Shown: one piece after another, positions 10,175 to 23,143 of the stretch
Layout of the letters: every line of letters starts with the position of its first letter
Numbering within the stretch: the stretch's first letter is position 1
Origin: Rhabditoides inermis
Taxonomy: Eukaryota; Nematoda; Chromadorea; Rhabditida; Rhabditidae
Direction: 5' to 3'
Assembly: GCA_963966185.1 (NCBI GenBank)
Contig: CAWZYM010000010.1
Span: 753,613-817,612 of the forward strand
Length of the DNA stretch: 64,000 bases
Position numbers and translations under genes: made by a program
The notes under the pieces: generated by a model
The model's database searches: none
Told to the model about the DNA's origin: nothing
The model's input: only the letters and a program-made list of their open reading frames with translations

Positions 10175-13100
10175 TTTGTAGCTGACGCACGGCTTCGCTC
10201 GCCACATGAACGAGCAGTTTGCGGGCCGGCCGAGCAAGGGAGTCGCCATCGGATTCGACGGACGCTACAACAGCCGGCGGTGAGTGGAGGTGTGCAGGAG
10301 AGGAGGCGTCAAATCAAATCAAACCTTCGACGTCGCAAGTATGATCATGACACACGTTATTACGATGTCCGATCGACGATAAAGTAGCGGTCAGTCTCTC
10401 CGAAACTCTTTTCGAAGGGGCTGTTTCGAAGAGACTGACCACACTTTAAGATGACAACGACGGCCGCGACTTTGGAAAGGAGAAGAATCGGACTATTTAT
10501 CCGATTGCGACATACAAAACGAAATATCTCATTGGTGGAAGATGTCTCATTGGTGGAATGTGTGTGTGTTGCAGGTTCGCGCAGCTAGCGTCGAACGTGT
10601 TCATCCGCAACAACATCCCCGTCTACCTGTTCAGCGAGGTGGCGCCCACACCTGTGGTGGTGAGTGCGGAGAGGGGAGAGGGTGATTGTACCGAGACTAT
10701 AAATAAAACTGTATTACACCACAAGGATGCGTCACACATGAAATGCCTGTGAACGATGGAGGGGCAGCAGTAGAGTACTAGATGGTTTGGCTATTCAGTC
10801 GTGGGCGACGATCGCCCTGGAGTGCGACGCCGGCCTGATGGTGACCGCCTCGCACAACCCCAAGGAGGACAACGGATACAAGGCGTACTGGAGCAACGGC
10901 GCCCAGGTGAGCGCAGCGATCCGTGAATTTGGCATCGAGTGGTGAAGTAGATGCATGGTGGATGGCTATCCCAACAACAGAAACAGACGTTGAAATAGTG
11001 CTCACGACTTGAGTTCTCTCTGCTCTTTTCCATTTCCGAATGAGTGAATGGGGAAAGGAGCGATTTCCCAATTCGCGTTCTCAATCTGAATGTGTCGCTA
11101 ATTCTTTCCTACCCCATTCAAATATCACTCCAAATCTCAAACTTGGGTGATGGAATCTGAATGTGTGGCATATCCTTGCCCACCTCAAACTTATCTCAAT
11201 ATTGGGTGATTGAATCTGGCGCACGCAGATCCTGGCCCCTCACGACGACGAGATTGTGCGGTGGAAGGAGGCGGAGGCGGAGCCGCGCGCCGAGTACTGG
11301 GACATTGACGGGCTCGAGCAGTCGCCCCTCTTCCACTCGGCCGACAGCGTCATCCAGAAGTACTTCGATGTCGAGAGGGAATCGCTCTGCCACTACAAGT
11401 CAGTGCGAACGTATTGCAGTTTTTTAAAAGTCAAGTTTTGGAAAAAAGAAGTTTGGTTCGATGGTAAGTGTTCAGGGAGCTGAACGAGAAGTCGCCCATC
11501 AAGTTCACCTACTCGGCGTTCCACGGAATCGGCTATCACTACTGCATGCGCATGTTCAAGGAGTTTGGTTTCCCCGACAGCCAGATCGTCTCTGTCAAGG
11601 TATGTTTAAAAAGAGTTTTAAAACGTCATAAATGCGTTTCATCATGGTTCTTTCAGTTTGTTCTAATTGTTTTAGCAAACTTATAATCATGATAAATTTG
11701 CAAAAGTTTGGTGCCTCATGCTGGAATCGAACCAGCGACCTTCTGTTTACTAGACAGACGCTCTGCCACTGAGCCAATGAGGCGATGAGTGCGGGCGCTG
11801 CAGAGAAAGAAACATGCGCGTGATTCGGATAGTTTGTGCAGTGTAACATCTATTGGGGCACAGAGCGATAAAAGAGAGCGTGTAAACGTCGGCGTGCGTG
11901 TTGTAGGAGCAGCAGGAGCCGAACCCCGACTTCCCCACCATCCCGTTCCCGAACCCCGAGGAGGGTCTACCGGTGCTCAAGCTGTCGATCGAGACTGCCG
12001 AAAGGGAGGGATCGACGGTCGTTCTCGCCAACGATCCCGATGCCGACAGAATACAGCTGGCTGAGAAGCAGGAGAGGTAGGGGGAGAGAGATAGACGTGG
12101 CTGGAATGCAAGGAAGGAAGATAGTGCTTGCAGCGGCGAGTGGAAGGTGTTCACGGGCAACGAGATGGGCTCGCTGATGACGTGGTGGGTGTGGAGCAAC
12201 TGGCGCCGCGCCAACCCATCTGCTGCCACCGACGACGTCTACATCCTCAACTCGGCGGTGTCCTCGCAGATTGTCAAGACCATGGCCGACATGGAGGGTG
12301 AGTGCGGGTGTCTACTTTTACATTTTTTTTATAAATCTGATGATTACAATCCAGGAGTAACATCGTGTTACAAAAACGCTTTTCATAATGGGAATCACTC
12401 TAGCACATTGTATACCTTCTGTTGTATAAACTCTCTCCACAAGTACTATGAATAAACATATCATTAGTATATAGTAAACACGAGAACACGACTTTTATGG
12501 ATATGTTCAGGTTTCAAGAACGACACGACGCTCACCGGCTTCAAGTGGATGGGAAACGTGGCGGACAAGCTGCGCGGCGAGGGGAAGAAGGTGATCCTGG
12601 CGTGGGAGGAGTCGATCGGGTTCATGCCCGGACACACCATGGACAAGGTAGGGAGAGAGGGGGGAGGGGGAGAGAGAGATGGAGGGATGGAGAGAGGGGG
12701 AGAGAGAGGGGGGAGAGAGGGAGAGAGAGGGGGGAAGGAGGAAGAGAGAGGGGGAAGGAGGGAGAGAGAGAGGGGGGAAGGAGGGAGAGAGGGGGGGGGG
12801 GAAAGAGAGAGATGGAGGGATGGAGAGAGGAGAGAGAGAGAGAGATACTTGCAGGACGGAGTCACTGCGGCTGCCATGTTCGCCGAGATGGCGGTGTACC
12901 TGAAGAGCCAGAGCAAGAGCCTCCTCCAGCAGCTCTATGACGTGTACACACAGTGAGTGCGAGAAGGGGGGGGGGAGTGAGAGGATATCATTCAATCAAT
13001 CGTTTATCCGGAATCCTTATATCCGAATATGACAACACAATCATGATGATATGAAGCATATAGTAGTAGTGTCTTACAGTAGTGAGAGGATAGTGAATGA

Positions 13101-13238
13101 GTGATTACTCGCAGGTACGGCTTCCACCTGGTGCGCAGCACGTACTGGATGGTGCCCAACCCGCAGGTCACCAAGGACCTGTTCGCCACGCTCCGCAAGG
13201 ATCTCAAGGTAGGGGAGGGAGGGAGAGAGAGGGGGAGG

Positions 13239-13278
<40 letters not shown>

Positions 13279-13612
13279 TCGTCTTTCAGTTCCCCACGCA
13301 CATTGGCTCGAACGAGGTGGCGTCGGTGCGCGATCTCACCATCGGATACGACAACTCGCAGCCTGGAAACAAGCCCGTATGTCTCTCTCTCTCCCTCTCA
13401 TCTCTCTCTCTCTCTCTCCCTCTCCCTCCTTCTTCTCTCCCTCTCTCACCTCTCCCTTTCAGCTCCTGCCCATCTCCACGTCCTCCGAGATGGTCACGTT
13501 CGTCCTCGCCAATGGCTCGATCGCCACACTGCGCGCGTCGGGAACAGAGCCCAAGATCAAGTACTACATTGAGCTCAAGACGGCGCCCGGAAAGAAGCAG
13601 AGGTGCGAGAGG

Positions 13613-13669
<57 letters not shown>

Positions 13670-13776
13670 CTTGCAGTGACCTGGGAAGCGTGATGGAGGA
13701 GCTGGCTCAATTGGAGAAGGACGTGGTGTCGACTCTGCTCCGCCCCGAGCAGTTTGGTCTCATCCCCAGGAAGTAG
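9683..13776 (+). CDS. pgm2: Phosphoglucomutase 2 (phosphopentomutase/PGM2L1 family)
   Basis: Fifteen exons: 9683-9742, 9890-10048, 10182-10279, 10575-10659, 10799-10906, 11229-11398, 11476-11599, 11907-12076, 12134-12297, 12511-12647, 12855-12952, 13115-13208, 13290-13376, 13463-13602 and 13677-13776. All are in phase, giving 597 aa (human PGM2 612). All signature loops of the alpha-D-phosphohexomutase fold are present: [10 protein letters not shown] near residue 50, the phosphoserine loop TASHNPK with Ser152, the metal-binding loop DPDADR (Asp311/313/315), the substrate loop WEESIGF and the phosphate-binding loop RASGTEPK near the C-terminus. It interconverts ribose-1-P/ribose-5-P (and glucose phosphates) in the cytosol. 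Several introns are almost pure GA or CT repeats. The start lies one base after an acceptor (ttgcag), implying an upstream UTR exon or trans-splicing. Confidence 0.97.
10387..10441. repeat. Short inverted repeat, GCGGTCAGTCTC family
   Basis: GCGGTCAGTCTCTCCGAAAC at the left is answered by GTTTCGAAGAGACTGACC at the right, a 55-bp hairpin in a PGM2 intron. Related sequences lie at 19432-19620, 24850-24974 and, degenerate, 36966-37085. Confidence 0.75.
11712..11783 (-). tRNA. tRNA-Thr(AGT)
   Basis: A 72-nt cloverleaf on the minus strand. The acceptor GCCTCAT pairs fully with ATGAGGC, followed by discriminator A. There is a D arm with GCTC/GAGC-type pairing. The anticodon stem TCTGT/ACAGA encloses loop CTAGTAA with anticodon AGT, and T arm GCTGG/CCAGC encloses TTCGATT. 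The A box (TGGCTCAGTGG) and B box (GGTTCGATTCC) are intact. A TTTT run follows the 3' end within about 6 nt. It lies antisense in the intron between PGM2 exons 7 and 8. No intron. Confidence 0.97.
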
Positions 13777-13918
13777 ACAATAGAAGAGAGTCATCCCAGT
13801 CATTCCATCTTCCCATTTTGACATAGAGGTTTGATACCGCTCCCCTACGTGTTAGATGTTGTTAGTGCATATTTTGTTATACAAGCTTCAAGATTGATAT
13901 AAATATTTTTATATTTTT

Positions 13919-13924
13919 AATAAA
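13919..13924 (+). terminator. Putative PGM2 polyadenylation signal AATAAA
   Basis: About 140 bp after the PGM2 stop, in an AT-rich tail. Confidence 0.6.
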
Positions 13925-14363
13925 GATTTTGGATTATATGGAGAAATTATCGATGAGAGATGAAAGAGTTGTGACATAACATTATACAGTATGCTGATCA
14001 AACAGGTAGAACACCGGCGGCCAAGACCCAAAAGCGTCACACGATCCTTTTCCCTCGAGCTTCGCTAATTCACACTGGCTGTCAATATCCCAATTCCCAA
14101 TATCACAAAATATCAGCCAAGCGGCAACCGTAAAAAGTGAGGATTTTTTTTATATCATGTGAATGAAATTGCACACATTATATCAATACAATATACTTAT
14201 TTACAGCAAACAAACAAAATAAATAATTCACATATATTGGGAGAAAATCTGCACCACGTGTATCATGTTAGAAATCTGGCAAACCGATGAAAATGGTAAG
14301 TTTGTAAGGCACGCAAAAAATATGCTAAACAAACGTGGAACTGGAAAAAAAACTTTATACTAA
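13925..14363. other. Convergent intergenic region
   Basis: AT-rich DNA between the PGM2 tail and the end of the minus-strand 27-exon gene. No frame or repeat of note was seen. Confidence 0.5.
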
Positions 14364-17300
14364 TCACTTCATCCTCCACCATTTCTCCTTGTCATGCTCG
14401 ATCACGTATCGCAATCCTTCCTCCTTCCACTTCTTCTCCTCGCAGACGCACAGACGACGCTCGCCGTAGCCGCCAGATGGCGTCACACCACGAAGCCACA
14501 TGGGGGCCCATCTGGAAGGGGGGGGGGGGTGAGAGAGAGAGAGAGTGAGAGTGAGGGAGAGAGAGAGAGAGAAAAAAAAAGAAAGAGAAAGAGAGAAAGA
14601 GACAGGCGTCGCGCCCTCTGACCACTCGCGCCCTCTGACCCACTCGCGCCCTCTGACCCACTCGCGCCCTCTGACCCACTCGCGCCCTCTGACCCACTCG
14701 CGCCCTCTGACCCACTCGCGCCCTCTGACCCACTCGCGCCCTCTGACCCACTCGCGCCCTCTGACCCGTCCTGGGTGGTGATTTTTCTCTATTTTCTCGC
14801 GCGCCTCTCTCTTTTCACCCTTTGTTCCCATGTCTCCCCCTGTTGTCGTACCCCACCCTCCGCCAAAGCGGGCCCTCACGTCTCCCGATGTGGAGGACCG
14901 AACTGAGGTGGAGGATCTCCGCTGTGCCATTGATTCTATGATCGACAAGGAAGACATTCCACTGTACGCTCGCCGTGTACTGCAGACTTGCTCTGTTGTT
15001 CTCTCCCGCCTCGCGGCCCCCGGAATCGATTGTGATACCGCGCGGGCAATCGCGAGAGAGGAGGTCAACGCGAACAACCGCTCTCACTGTGCTGTGATTC
15101 TGGGGTTGCACGAGTCTAAGTTCCAGCAGCCGCAGGACCGTGTGAACGATGACCACCACAGGGTGACCACCATCGCCAACATTCTCGGAGTTGAGTACCG
15201 AGTGCTCGACGTCTACCGCATCGGCTCCGGCCAGACCCGCACCACCAAGGTGGTTTTCAGCGGCTCGCGCGGGGCGTCCGCGTTCGTCGCGGCGTACCAG
15301 AAGAACCGTGACAAGGTGCGCGGCATCTTCATCCGGAAGTCTCTTCCGGAAGAGCAGCTGAAGCGAGACCGGGAGCTGCGCAAGAAGTGCAAGGAGACGA
15401 GGGAGAGGACCAAGCAAGACTACGTCGTGTACGCTGGTCAGGTTGTTCTCCGGAACGACATTCCTTCTCTCCGCGCCACCCTTCCGCGCCCCGGTCAGTC
15501 TGGTACTTCTCACCCCCCGCACACGCCCCGCCCCTTTGCCGCCGCCTCTCGTCGTCTTCCGTCGTTCTCATCTGCCAGCGTGTCTGCCTTCCCTCCGTTG
15601 CCTGCCGTGCCCACTGCCTCTTCCCAGCCGGGTCCTTCTCCCATGGAGACTGGCGGGGGAGATGTGCAGATGCAGGGTGAGCAGCAGTCCGACCAGGTTT
15701 TCCACTAGTGCCACACACACCCACCACCACATTGTTTTTTGTATGTTTTAATGCCCGCTCCATAAAAAAATAAATTACCAGACCTTCATGCATATTTATC
15801 TCTAAACCGCCCCGATATTCTTGTAATCACTGAAACATTTCTTGATAAGTCTATGCCTGATTCCTCTATCATTTCCGATCTACCATATGCCACTTTCCGG
15901 AAGGACCGTAACTCACGTGGCGGTGGAATTCTTATTCTCTGTAAAGATTCTTTGTGTGTTTCCCGTGTCTCCATAGTCTCTCGCTGTTCATGTGATGTTG
16001 TGTGTGTCGATGTGTCCTCTCGCTCTCTCGACATTCGTGTCATTGGTGTCTACCGCCCTCCTAGTACCACTTCCGCGAATGATGAGTCTCTTATTGATAT
16101 CATTTCTGATCTGTCCTCGTGTAATCGGTTTGTGATACTTTCGGGTGATTTCAACATTGATATTTCCGAGATCGATACCCTCGCAAAGGGTAAACGTTTT
16201 GGCGAGTTGTTTGATTCCGCGGGTCTATCTCATTGCATTCTCTCTCCCACGCGCATCAATCGTTGCATAGATTGGCTTTTGACTGACAATCCCTCTCTCG
16301 TAATGTCTGCGTGTGTGAGTGCGCCTTTCTCATCTTCTGATCACAATTCCCTCAAAGCGCGTCTTTCTTTCTCTCCCGATAGTATAGTTGCGCTACCGTA
16401 TCCCTGTTTCGGTAAAGCCAATTTCAAATCTATCCGCAATGCTCTTCGTAGTTGTGACTGGTGTTTACTGGTTTACTGGTTTTTCGGATATTGATGATCT
16501 GTACTCTCGGTTTTGTAAGTTTATAGTTTGTCTCTTTGCTGCGTACGTGCCTTTCTCTATTCGCAAGACCAAGTGGTCAGCCTATCCTCTGCATATCCGC
16601 AATCTTTTTGAACAGAAGCTGCGTTTATTCAATGCGGGTATGATCCACGATCCTCTTTTCGCGAGAGTATCTAATAATCTTACTGAACATCTCAAAAAGT
16701 TCTCGCGCAATCTAGCCAAACAAAAATATCTGCTTGGTTCCCGCTCTTTCCATGCGTATGTGGGCGCTTTGATAAAGCCGAAGCGCACCTTGCCGCACCG
16801 CATGTCCAATGGGTCAGACCCGCTGGTCAATGACAAATGCAAGGCTGCCGCTTTCGCTGAATACTTTGCATCAGTGTATACTCGTGACGATGGTGACATT
16901 CCTTTTGTTATTTCGCGCACAACCGATTCTCTGTCCGTTCCATTGATCATGCCACACCAATTGTTACCCATTCTGCGCAACCTCAAGATGTCATGTTCGC
17001 TTAGTTCTGATGGAATCCCGCAACGTTTTTATAAAGAATGCGCATCAGAGCTGTGTCTCCCGCTCTCCATTGTCTTCAATTTCTCACTTTCCTTTTGTCA
17101 AGTTCCTCGTTTATGGTTGTCCGCGATAGTCACACCCATTCACAAGAACGGAAATGACCCCTCTCTAGTATCGAGTTATCGTCCAATTGCCATTTGCTGC
17201 ACACCCAGCAAAATACTAGAGCGGCACATTCGGAAGTTGTTGGTAGATTTTCTTGAGAGCCGCTCTATCTTACCACCTGAGCAGTATGGGTTTCGAGCAG

Positions 17301-19204
17301 GTAGATCAGTAACGACCCAAATGCTAGCCTCTTTTGATGATTGGACAACCGCTACTTCCAATAAGCAATGGGTGGACGTAGTATACTTTGATTTTCGTAA
17401 AGCATTTGATCGAGTATCCATTCCGAAGTTGTTACATAAGTGTGAATCAGTTGGTATTAGGGGCGGTCTGCTCGAGTGGTTGAGATCGTTTTTGAAGGAG
17501 CGCTCGTTCCGAGTGAAAGTAGGTGACTCTCTTTCTCAGTCTCTAGAATCCCCCTCGGGTGTTCCGCAAGGCAGTGTTTTAGGGCCAGTTTTGTTTTTAA
17601 TCTACTTGATCGGAATCGAAAAAGTTGTCGCGCGCGATATAAAGATTCGTATTTTTGCTGATGACATTAAGATCTACACGTGTTTTGATAGCAAGACCAA
17701 GGCAACTCGCACAGCCGCTCTGCAACTTACGATTGATCGCATTATAGCCTGGGCTACCGAGTGGCAGTTGGAGCTCGCTAGCAACAAGTGTTCCGTAGTG
17801 CATATAGGTACGCGCAACCCGCGCACCGGGTACACTCTCGGCGGCGCGCCTCTCACTGCGTGCGACCAAGTGCGCGACCTCGATCTCACTGTCTCTTCCA
17901 ATATCACTCCCACAGTAAATGCGTCCGCGCGTGCCAAAATGGCTATGACTCGCGCCCGCTTGCTTGCTCGTACGGTGACATCAAACAACCGCGTAGTGCT
18001 TATGAATCTGTATAAGAGCTATGTATTACCTGTGCTGGACTTTGCAAGCAGTGTTTGGAACCCTTATTTGTTGAAAGACATACGAGAACTAGAGCGCGTT
18101 CAGAGGTATTGGACAAGAATAGTGTTTTATAGAGTGTTTCCTGATAGTGGTTACCCGCAGTCGATGCCATTATATTCGTTTCGGTTAAGTATTCTCGGTT
18201 TGCGTACATTGTGCGAACGCCGCGCTGCCATTGATCTCACACTCGCTTTCAAAATGCGACGCAACGAAACAGCCGCGCGATTCTCACAGTACTTCAAGTT
18301 GAAACCTACACGTGGCAGGAATGGTTCATTTGCTCTAAGAATACATTCAACTCGCAATACTGTTAGGCATAACTATTTCACACTGCGAACTGCAAGGAAC
18401 ATTTGCACTCTCACTAAAGCGTATCCTCGTCTTTTCACGGCGCGACATTCCAACATATTCCGAAATTCGCTCGAGAAAATTGATCTCGCAAGAGTGCTCA
18501 GTCTGGCAAACTGACTCTTACCCTTTCGATGTTTTTTCTCTCTTATGTTTCTTTGACTTACGGGTGAGTTGTGCTGGTGAGGCATGTTGCTGTGTTCACC
18601 GTCGGCTGTTACACGCTTCTCTTCGGCCGCGCGGGCTCGAGTTCATTCTCATCGAGGGCAGACGATCCATCCATCTTCGGTGTACACTCTACACATTCTC
18701 ATCTACAAGAAGAACCACCAGCGACAACATCATACACGTCTTTGCCCCAACTCGAGCCCCTACCATATACACTAGCACACACGATCACAGCCATTTCCTT
18801 ATGATTACTTTTATAATCAGATGCAACTTTGACCCCCCCTTGATTCTAGAAGTGTTGCTATCGAGACGTTACCGTGGTGGAAACTGATGCCTGCCCCAGA
18901 GTGCATTGCCTCCTCATGTACTCACTCAGGTTCCTCCGCCCACTCTCCCTCGCCACCTCCAGGCAGGGGTGGGTATTAGTTGAAACCGCCGGTTGTACTG
19001 ATTGATACGCACTTACTGTTTTGTTGCATTGAATATTTTTCATTTTTTTAATCATATTTTGTGTGTGGCACAGTGTGAACTGTAATAAATTAATTAATTA
19101 CCCGCTGTTGTCGGACATGATATCAATATGCGAGTCGAGAGACCATCCGATCGCCAGCTTCATGAGCGGTTCATACGCGTACGCCTATAAAAGGTGAAGT
19201 ATGA

Positions 19205-19248
<44 letters not shown>

Positions 19249-19376
19249 CTCACGTCTCCTCCCTGCACCCTCCTATGCACCACTGCCACCGGGTGGCGGG
19301 CGTCCACCGATACTACGAGAGCGCCGCGGAAGAACGAGCGAACGGCTGGAAATGTATTTGTTTCCTCTCCCTTCCG

Positions 19377-19423
<47 letters not shown>

Positions 19424-20406
19424 TTTCCAAGGAATGACATTCCGAAGTGTTCGGGAGTGTTCTGGGGGCGATTCGAGAGGCGAGTGTTTCGAAGAGACTG
19501 ACCGCAACTCTCAAGGCGTGGTCAGTCTCTTCGGAAGCCATTCGGGAGTGTTTCAAAAGCATATCAAGACATTCCGAAGTGTTTCGAGGGTATTCGAAAG
19601 GTTTCGAAGAGACTGTCCGCAACTCCCACCCACCCTTGACGGGCGCCGTGTGGTGTGCGACGCGTGCCAGCATCGCGCCCGTATCGTACCGCACGAATGT
19701 CATCGCTCCCGTCTCGTCTCCCAGCAGCAGGTCGACCACTGCCGCGCCGCCGCGCTCACCCGCCAGATACATGTCCATACAGCGAACCTGAAACCTATCA
19801 TATAGCAAATCTCTATATCCTATAGCATAAAACAATCAAGAGCTTCACACGCGTTGACAAAACAATGAAACCACATGCCACAATCACACCACCCGATCCC
19901 AAAAAGGCCGAATAAGTATCACCCCACCCACCTTGTCGACACACTGCACCCTGTGCCACCGCAGCCTATCGTCGTCGTGGCTGGCTCGCCACACTCGTCC
20001 CCCCTCCGAGTCGACCAGGGCGGGCGCGCCCGAGTCGCGCGCGTGAGAGACGCCAGATACACCCGCGGGCAGCGGGTACGAGACGAACACCTCGTCGCGC
20101 AGGATGATGCTGCAAGGAGGCAACTTTTACAGAACGTACGAGATATTGAGTGTCCCTATTTCATCCCTGTGTCCTGTTTCATGTCACATAACCTATAAAC
20201 CTCGTCGCGCAGGATGATGCTGCAAGAGGCAACTTCGTATCTATATTCATATCTATAAAAGATATATAAGACATATCTATATTATCTGTTAAAAAGTACT
20301 TGCGTAAAGATATTAAGTTTGTATTCACCCAATTCAACAAAAGCGCATGCATAAAACGTTTACAAATACTAACACAAACCTGCGCCTCTCCCCCCCCCTC
20401 TCTCTC

Positions 20407-20437
<31 letters not shown>

Positions 20438-21396
20438 AATATGGACGTATGACGTTATTCATTTGTATTGTTATATTTCATCTGTTAGTGTCCACTGTCC
20501 GTAATGCGCAGGTTTGTGTTAGTATTTGTAAACGTTTTATGCATGCGCTTTTGTTGAATTGGGTCAAGACAAACTTAATATCTTTACGCAAGTACTTTTT
20601 AACAGATAATATATGTGCTTTTGTTGAATTTCATAGAAATTTCTTCTGTTTCTGATTCCCAAGCTCTGTCGTTAATTTCTCTGCGCGCCCTGCCCGCCTG
20701 CCGGGAGAGAGAGCTAGCCAGAGTGAAGGGAACTCAAAACAACGCAAACCCGGCGCGAATTAGACGCTGGCGGCGGCGAGGCGAACTACACTCAAAGTGC
20801 TAGTTGGAGAACACGCGCAGAAAACGCCGAGAGAGTACGCTTTCGGCAGAGAGTCAGCGTTACCGGACACGACATCCACCCACCCACACGCTGGCCTCTC
20901 ACCTCATGGGTGCGCGAGATCGCTCATAACTTCTTTCGGAGAAAAGATACAAAGATGCCATCAATTAGTGATATGGCCTACGGAACCGTGCGAATCTAAC
21001 TAACATAAATTGAATGAGTTCGCATTCCTGCTAACATGATTTTTGGATATCGCTTCTTGAAAATTCTGGCGCGAGCCCTATCCTAAGCCAAAAGAGAGGG
21101 CGCTGCGCGCCCTCTCTAATTCCTATCTATATATCTATAATAGAGCGAACGAGATATTGAGTTATTGAGAGAGAAGTGGTTTCGACCCGGTGTACCTGTG
21201 GCACACTACCAATCCATGTGTACAAACATAAACAGCAAAGTACAGGTAAACTTACTACATGTGCTTCTTTGTGATGGCGATGAGTCGCTCTCCGATCCTC
21301 TCCGAGTGGAGAGACACAATGTCGTCGTCCATCTCCAACAGAATCGCGCTGCCGCCAGTGCCAGAGTACGTGGCTGAAGGAGAGGGGGTGAGAGAG

Positions 21397-21429
<33 letters not shown>

Positions 21430-23100
21430 AGAGAGAGAGAGAGAAGAGAGAGAGAGAAGAGAGAGAGAAGAGAGAGAGTGAGAGAGAGAGAGAGGAGAGA
21501 GAAGGGAGGAGAGAGGAGAGTGGAGAGAGGAGAGAGGAGAGTGGAGAGTGGAGAGTGGAGAGAGGAGAGTGGAGAGAGAAGAGAGGAGGGGGAGACTCAC
21601 CGTCAACAAGCATACATACGAGGAAGCGTGGCCGCGCCGCCTCGACCGTGTAGAGGAAGTGATCTCCATCGGGTGAGAGCACGCAGGCGAGACGCGGCCG
21701 CGCGCACTCTGGCAGAACGCCCGACACTGCAAGTCAACTGAATCGTTACCGCTGAACACGACATCACTAGGCTAACACCGCCTAGAGCTATAACAATAAA
21801 CGTATTGTACTTTATAGTGCATACTTTGACATCTGTCCGAGAACCCCATGCTACTCACCAGTGTTCTTTCCGCCTGGCAGTGTGAGTGTGAATGTCTGGC
21901 TGGCGAGTGTGAGGAGCGTCTCCGTCTCGCCGCCCGCCGGCAAGAGCAGACCGCGCGGGGGAGACGACAACACTGTCGCCAGCGGGTACGCGATCCGCAC
22001 CAACTGCAACAAAACCACTCATCCAACCTTGTTCCTCTCATGCACATATAGGATTTGTGCTTATTGGACGTATGAGTGAGGGAAAGGAAGGACAGTATGC
22101 CATTTGTAATGTCACACTCACTCCACTGTGCTTCTTTGGTTGAATGGCTACGTGTGCGTATGTGGGTGTGAGGAGGAGGGCGAGTGAGAAGAGGCCGGGC
22201 GAGTTCCACTGCGGGTGGAGGCGGATGGAAGCGATGCGCGCCCGAGCAGGTACAGACCACAGCTCCAACTCGTGGTGGGACTGCAACATCGCGATTCCGT
22301 GATTAGTCGTCGCCACGCTAATACCTCTTTTAATCTAGTTCCACTCTTTCACCGTTGTCATACTCTCGTCAGTGATGTGAAGTATAGCCTGCGCCAGAGC
22401 GATAGTTTTCGATCTACCTCGCTTGCAGTTCGAAACACGGTACCATAACCGTCTGCCTCTCTTGTTTTGCGCGCTATTGCTGAGAACTGACTCTCCGTCT
22501 TTCTCTGATCTACCCCACCGCGCGCAACTTATTGCGAGCACAGAACTATACGCATTCTTGCATGGTCTCCCCACCTTCTTCTTGACATGCGCCGCCAGGA
22601 CCAGGTCTGCGTTGGTCGTCACAGTGTGCATGTGGAAAGAGAGCGCGCGCCGCTCCACGCCCTCCTCCCGCTCCCACAGCTCGAACGAGCAACAGCTCTC
22701 GCCGCGCAGCGTCCGCCCCGCGTCCCACTGACAAATATATAATATCTCTCTCTGCATCTCTCTCTCCCTCCCTCTCTCTATCTCTCTCTCTCTCAATCAA
22801 TCTCTCCCTGTCACCTCCAGCTTGTCCATAGAAGACTGCGTCACCACACCGCCCTCGGATACCAGCGAGACCACCTAAAACAGATCGATTCTCTTTCTCT
22901 CCCTCTCCGAACCCACGTTCTTTCCATTCAGATGCAAGTCGACCGAGGGTGGGAGGGGCGACGATTCGGGCAGGAGGGTCATCTGGTAGTTGGCGGTGAG
23001 GTCCGAGCGACACCGAACCAGGGTGCCGTTCGAATACAAGATAGCCACGTACGACATGGTGCCGCGACGGAGACGAGACGCCTTCTGGAAGGGGAGGAAA

Positions 23101-23143
<43 letters not shown>

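Larger units (their letters stand above)
14768..18560 (+). mobile_element. CR1/Jockey-type LINE, two ORFs, ORF2 frameshifted
   Basis: A non-LTR retrotransposon with ORF1 (14830-15708) and an ORF2 (about 15732-18514) encoding apurinic-type endonuclease plus reverse transcriptase. No LTRs. The exact ends are uncertain: the left limit is taken at the end of the 18-bp minisatellite, which could itself be part of the 5' UTR. The right limit is soon after ORF2, with no obvious poly(A) tail or target duplication seen. It lies in the last intron of the minus-strand 27-exon gene, in opposite orientation. Confidence 0.85.

Noticed and set aside
11595..11849. 84-aa minus-strand frame in PGM2 intron 7
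   Set aside because: It is a translation of the tRNA-Thr gene.
12464..13301. Long Arg/Glu/Gly or Ser/Leu/Pro open frames in PGM2 introns
   Set aside because: They are translations of GA or CT microsatellites between well-supported PGM2 exons.
14364..15077. 237-aa minus-strand frame with repeated VRGREW
   Set aside because: It reads through the 18-bp minisatellite and antisense of LINE ORF1. Only its last 49 residues match a real exon (14364-14511).
16466..16485. 8-bp duplication TTTACTGG as the cause of the LINE ORF2 frameshift
   Set aside because: Removing 8 bases does not restore the reverse transcriptase frame. A one-base change in the T run does.
18870..18970. Extra exon of the 27-exon gene reading EVARESGRRNLSEYM
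   Set aside because: Its phase does not fit between exons 26 and 27, which join perfectly without it.
21127..21759. Ser/Leu-rich minus-strand frame of 210 aa
   Set aside because: It is mostly a CT tract in an intron. The flanking exons of the 27-exon gene use another frame.
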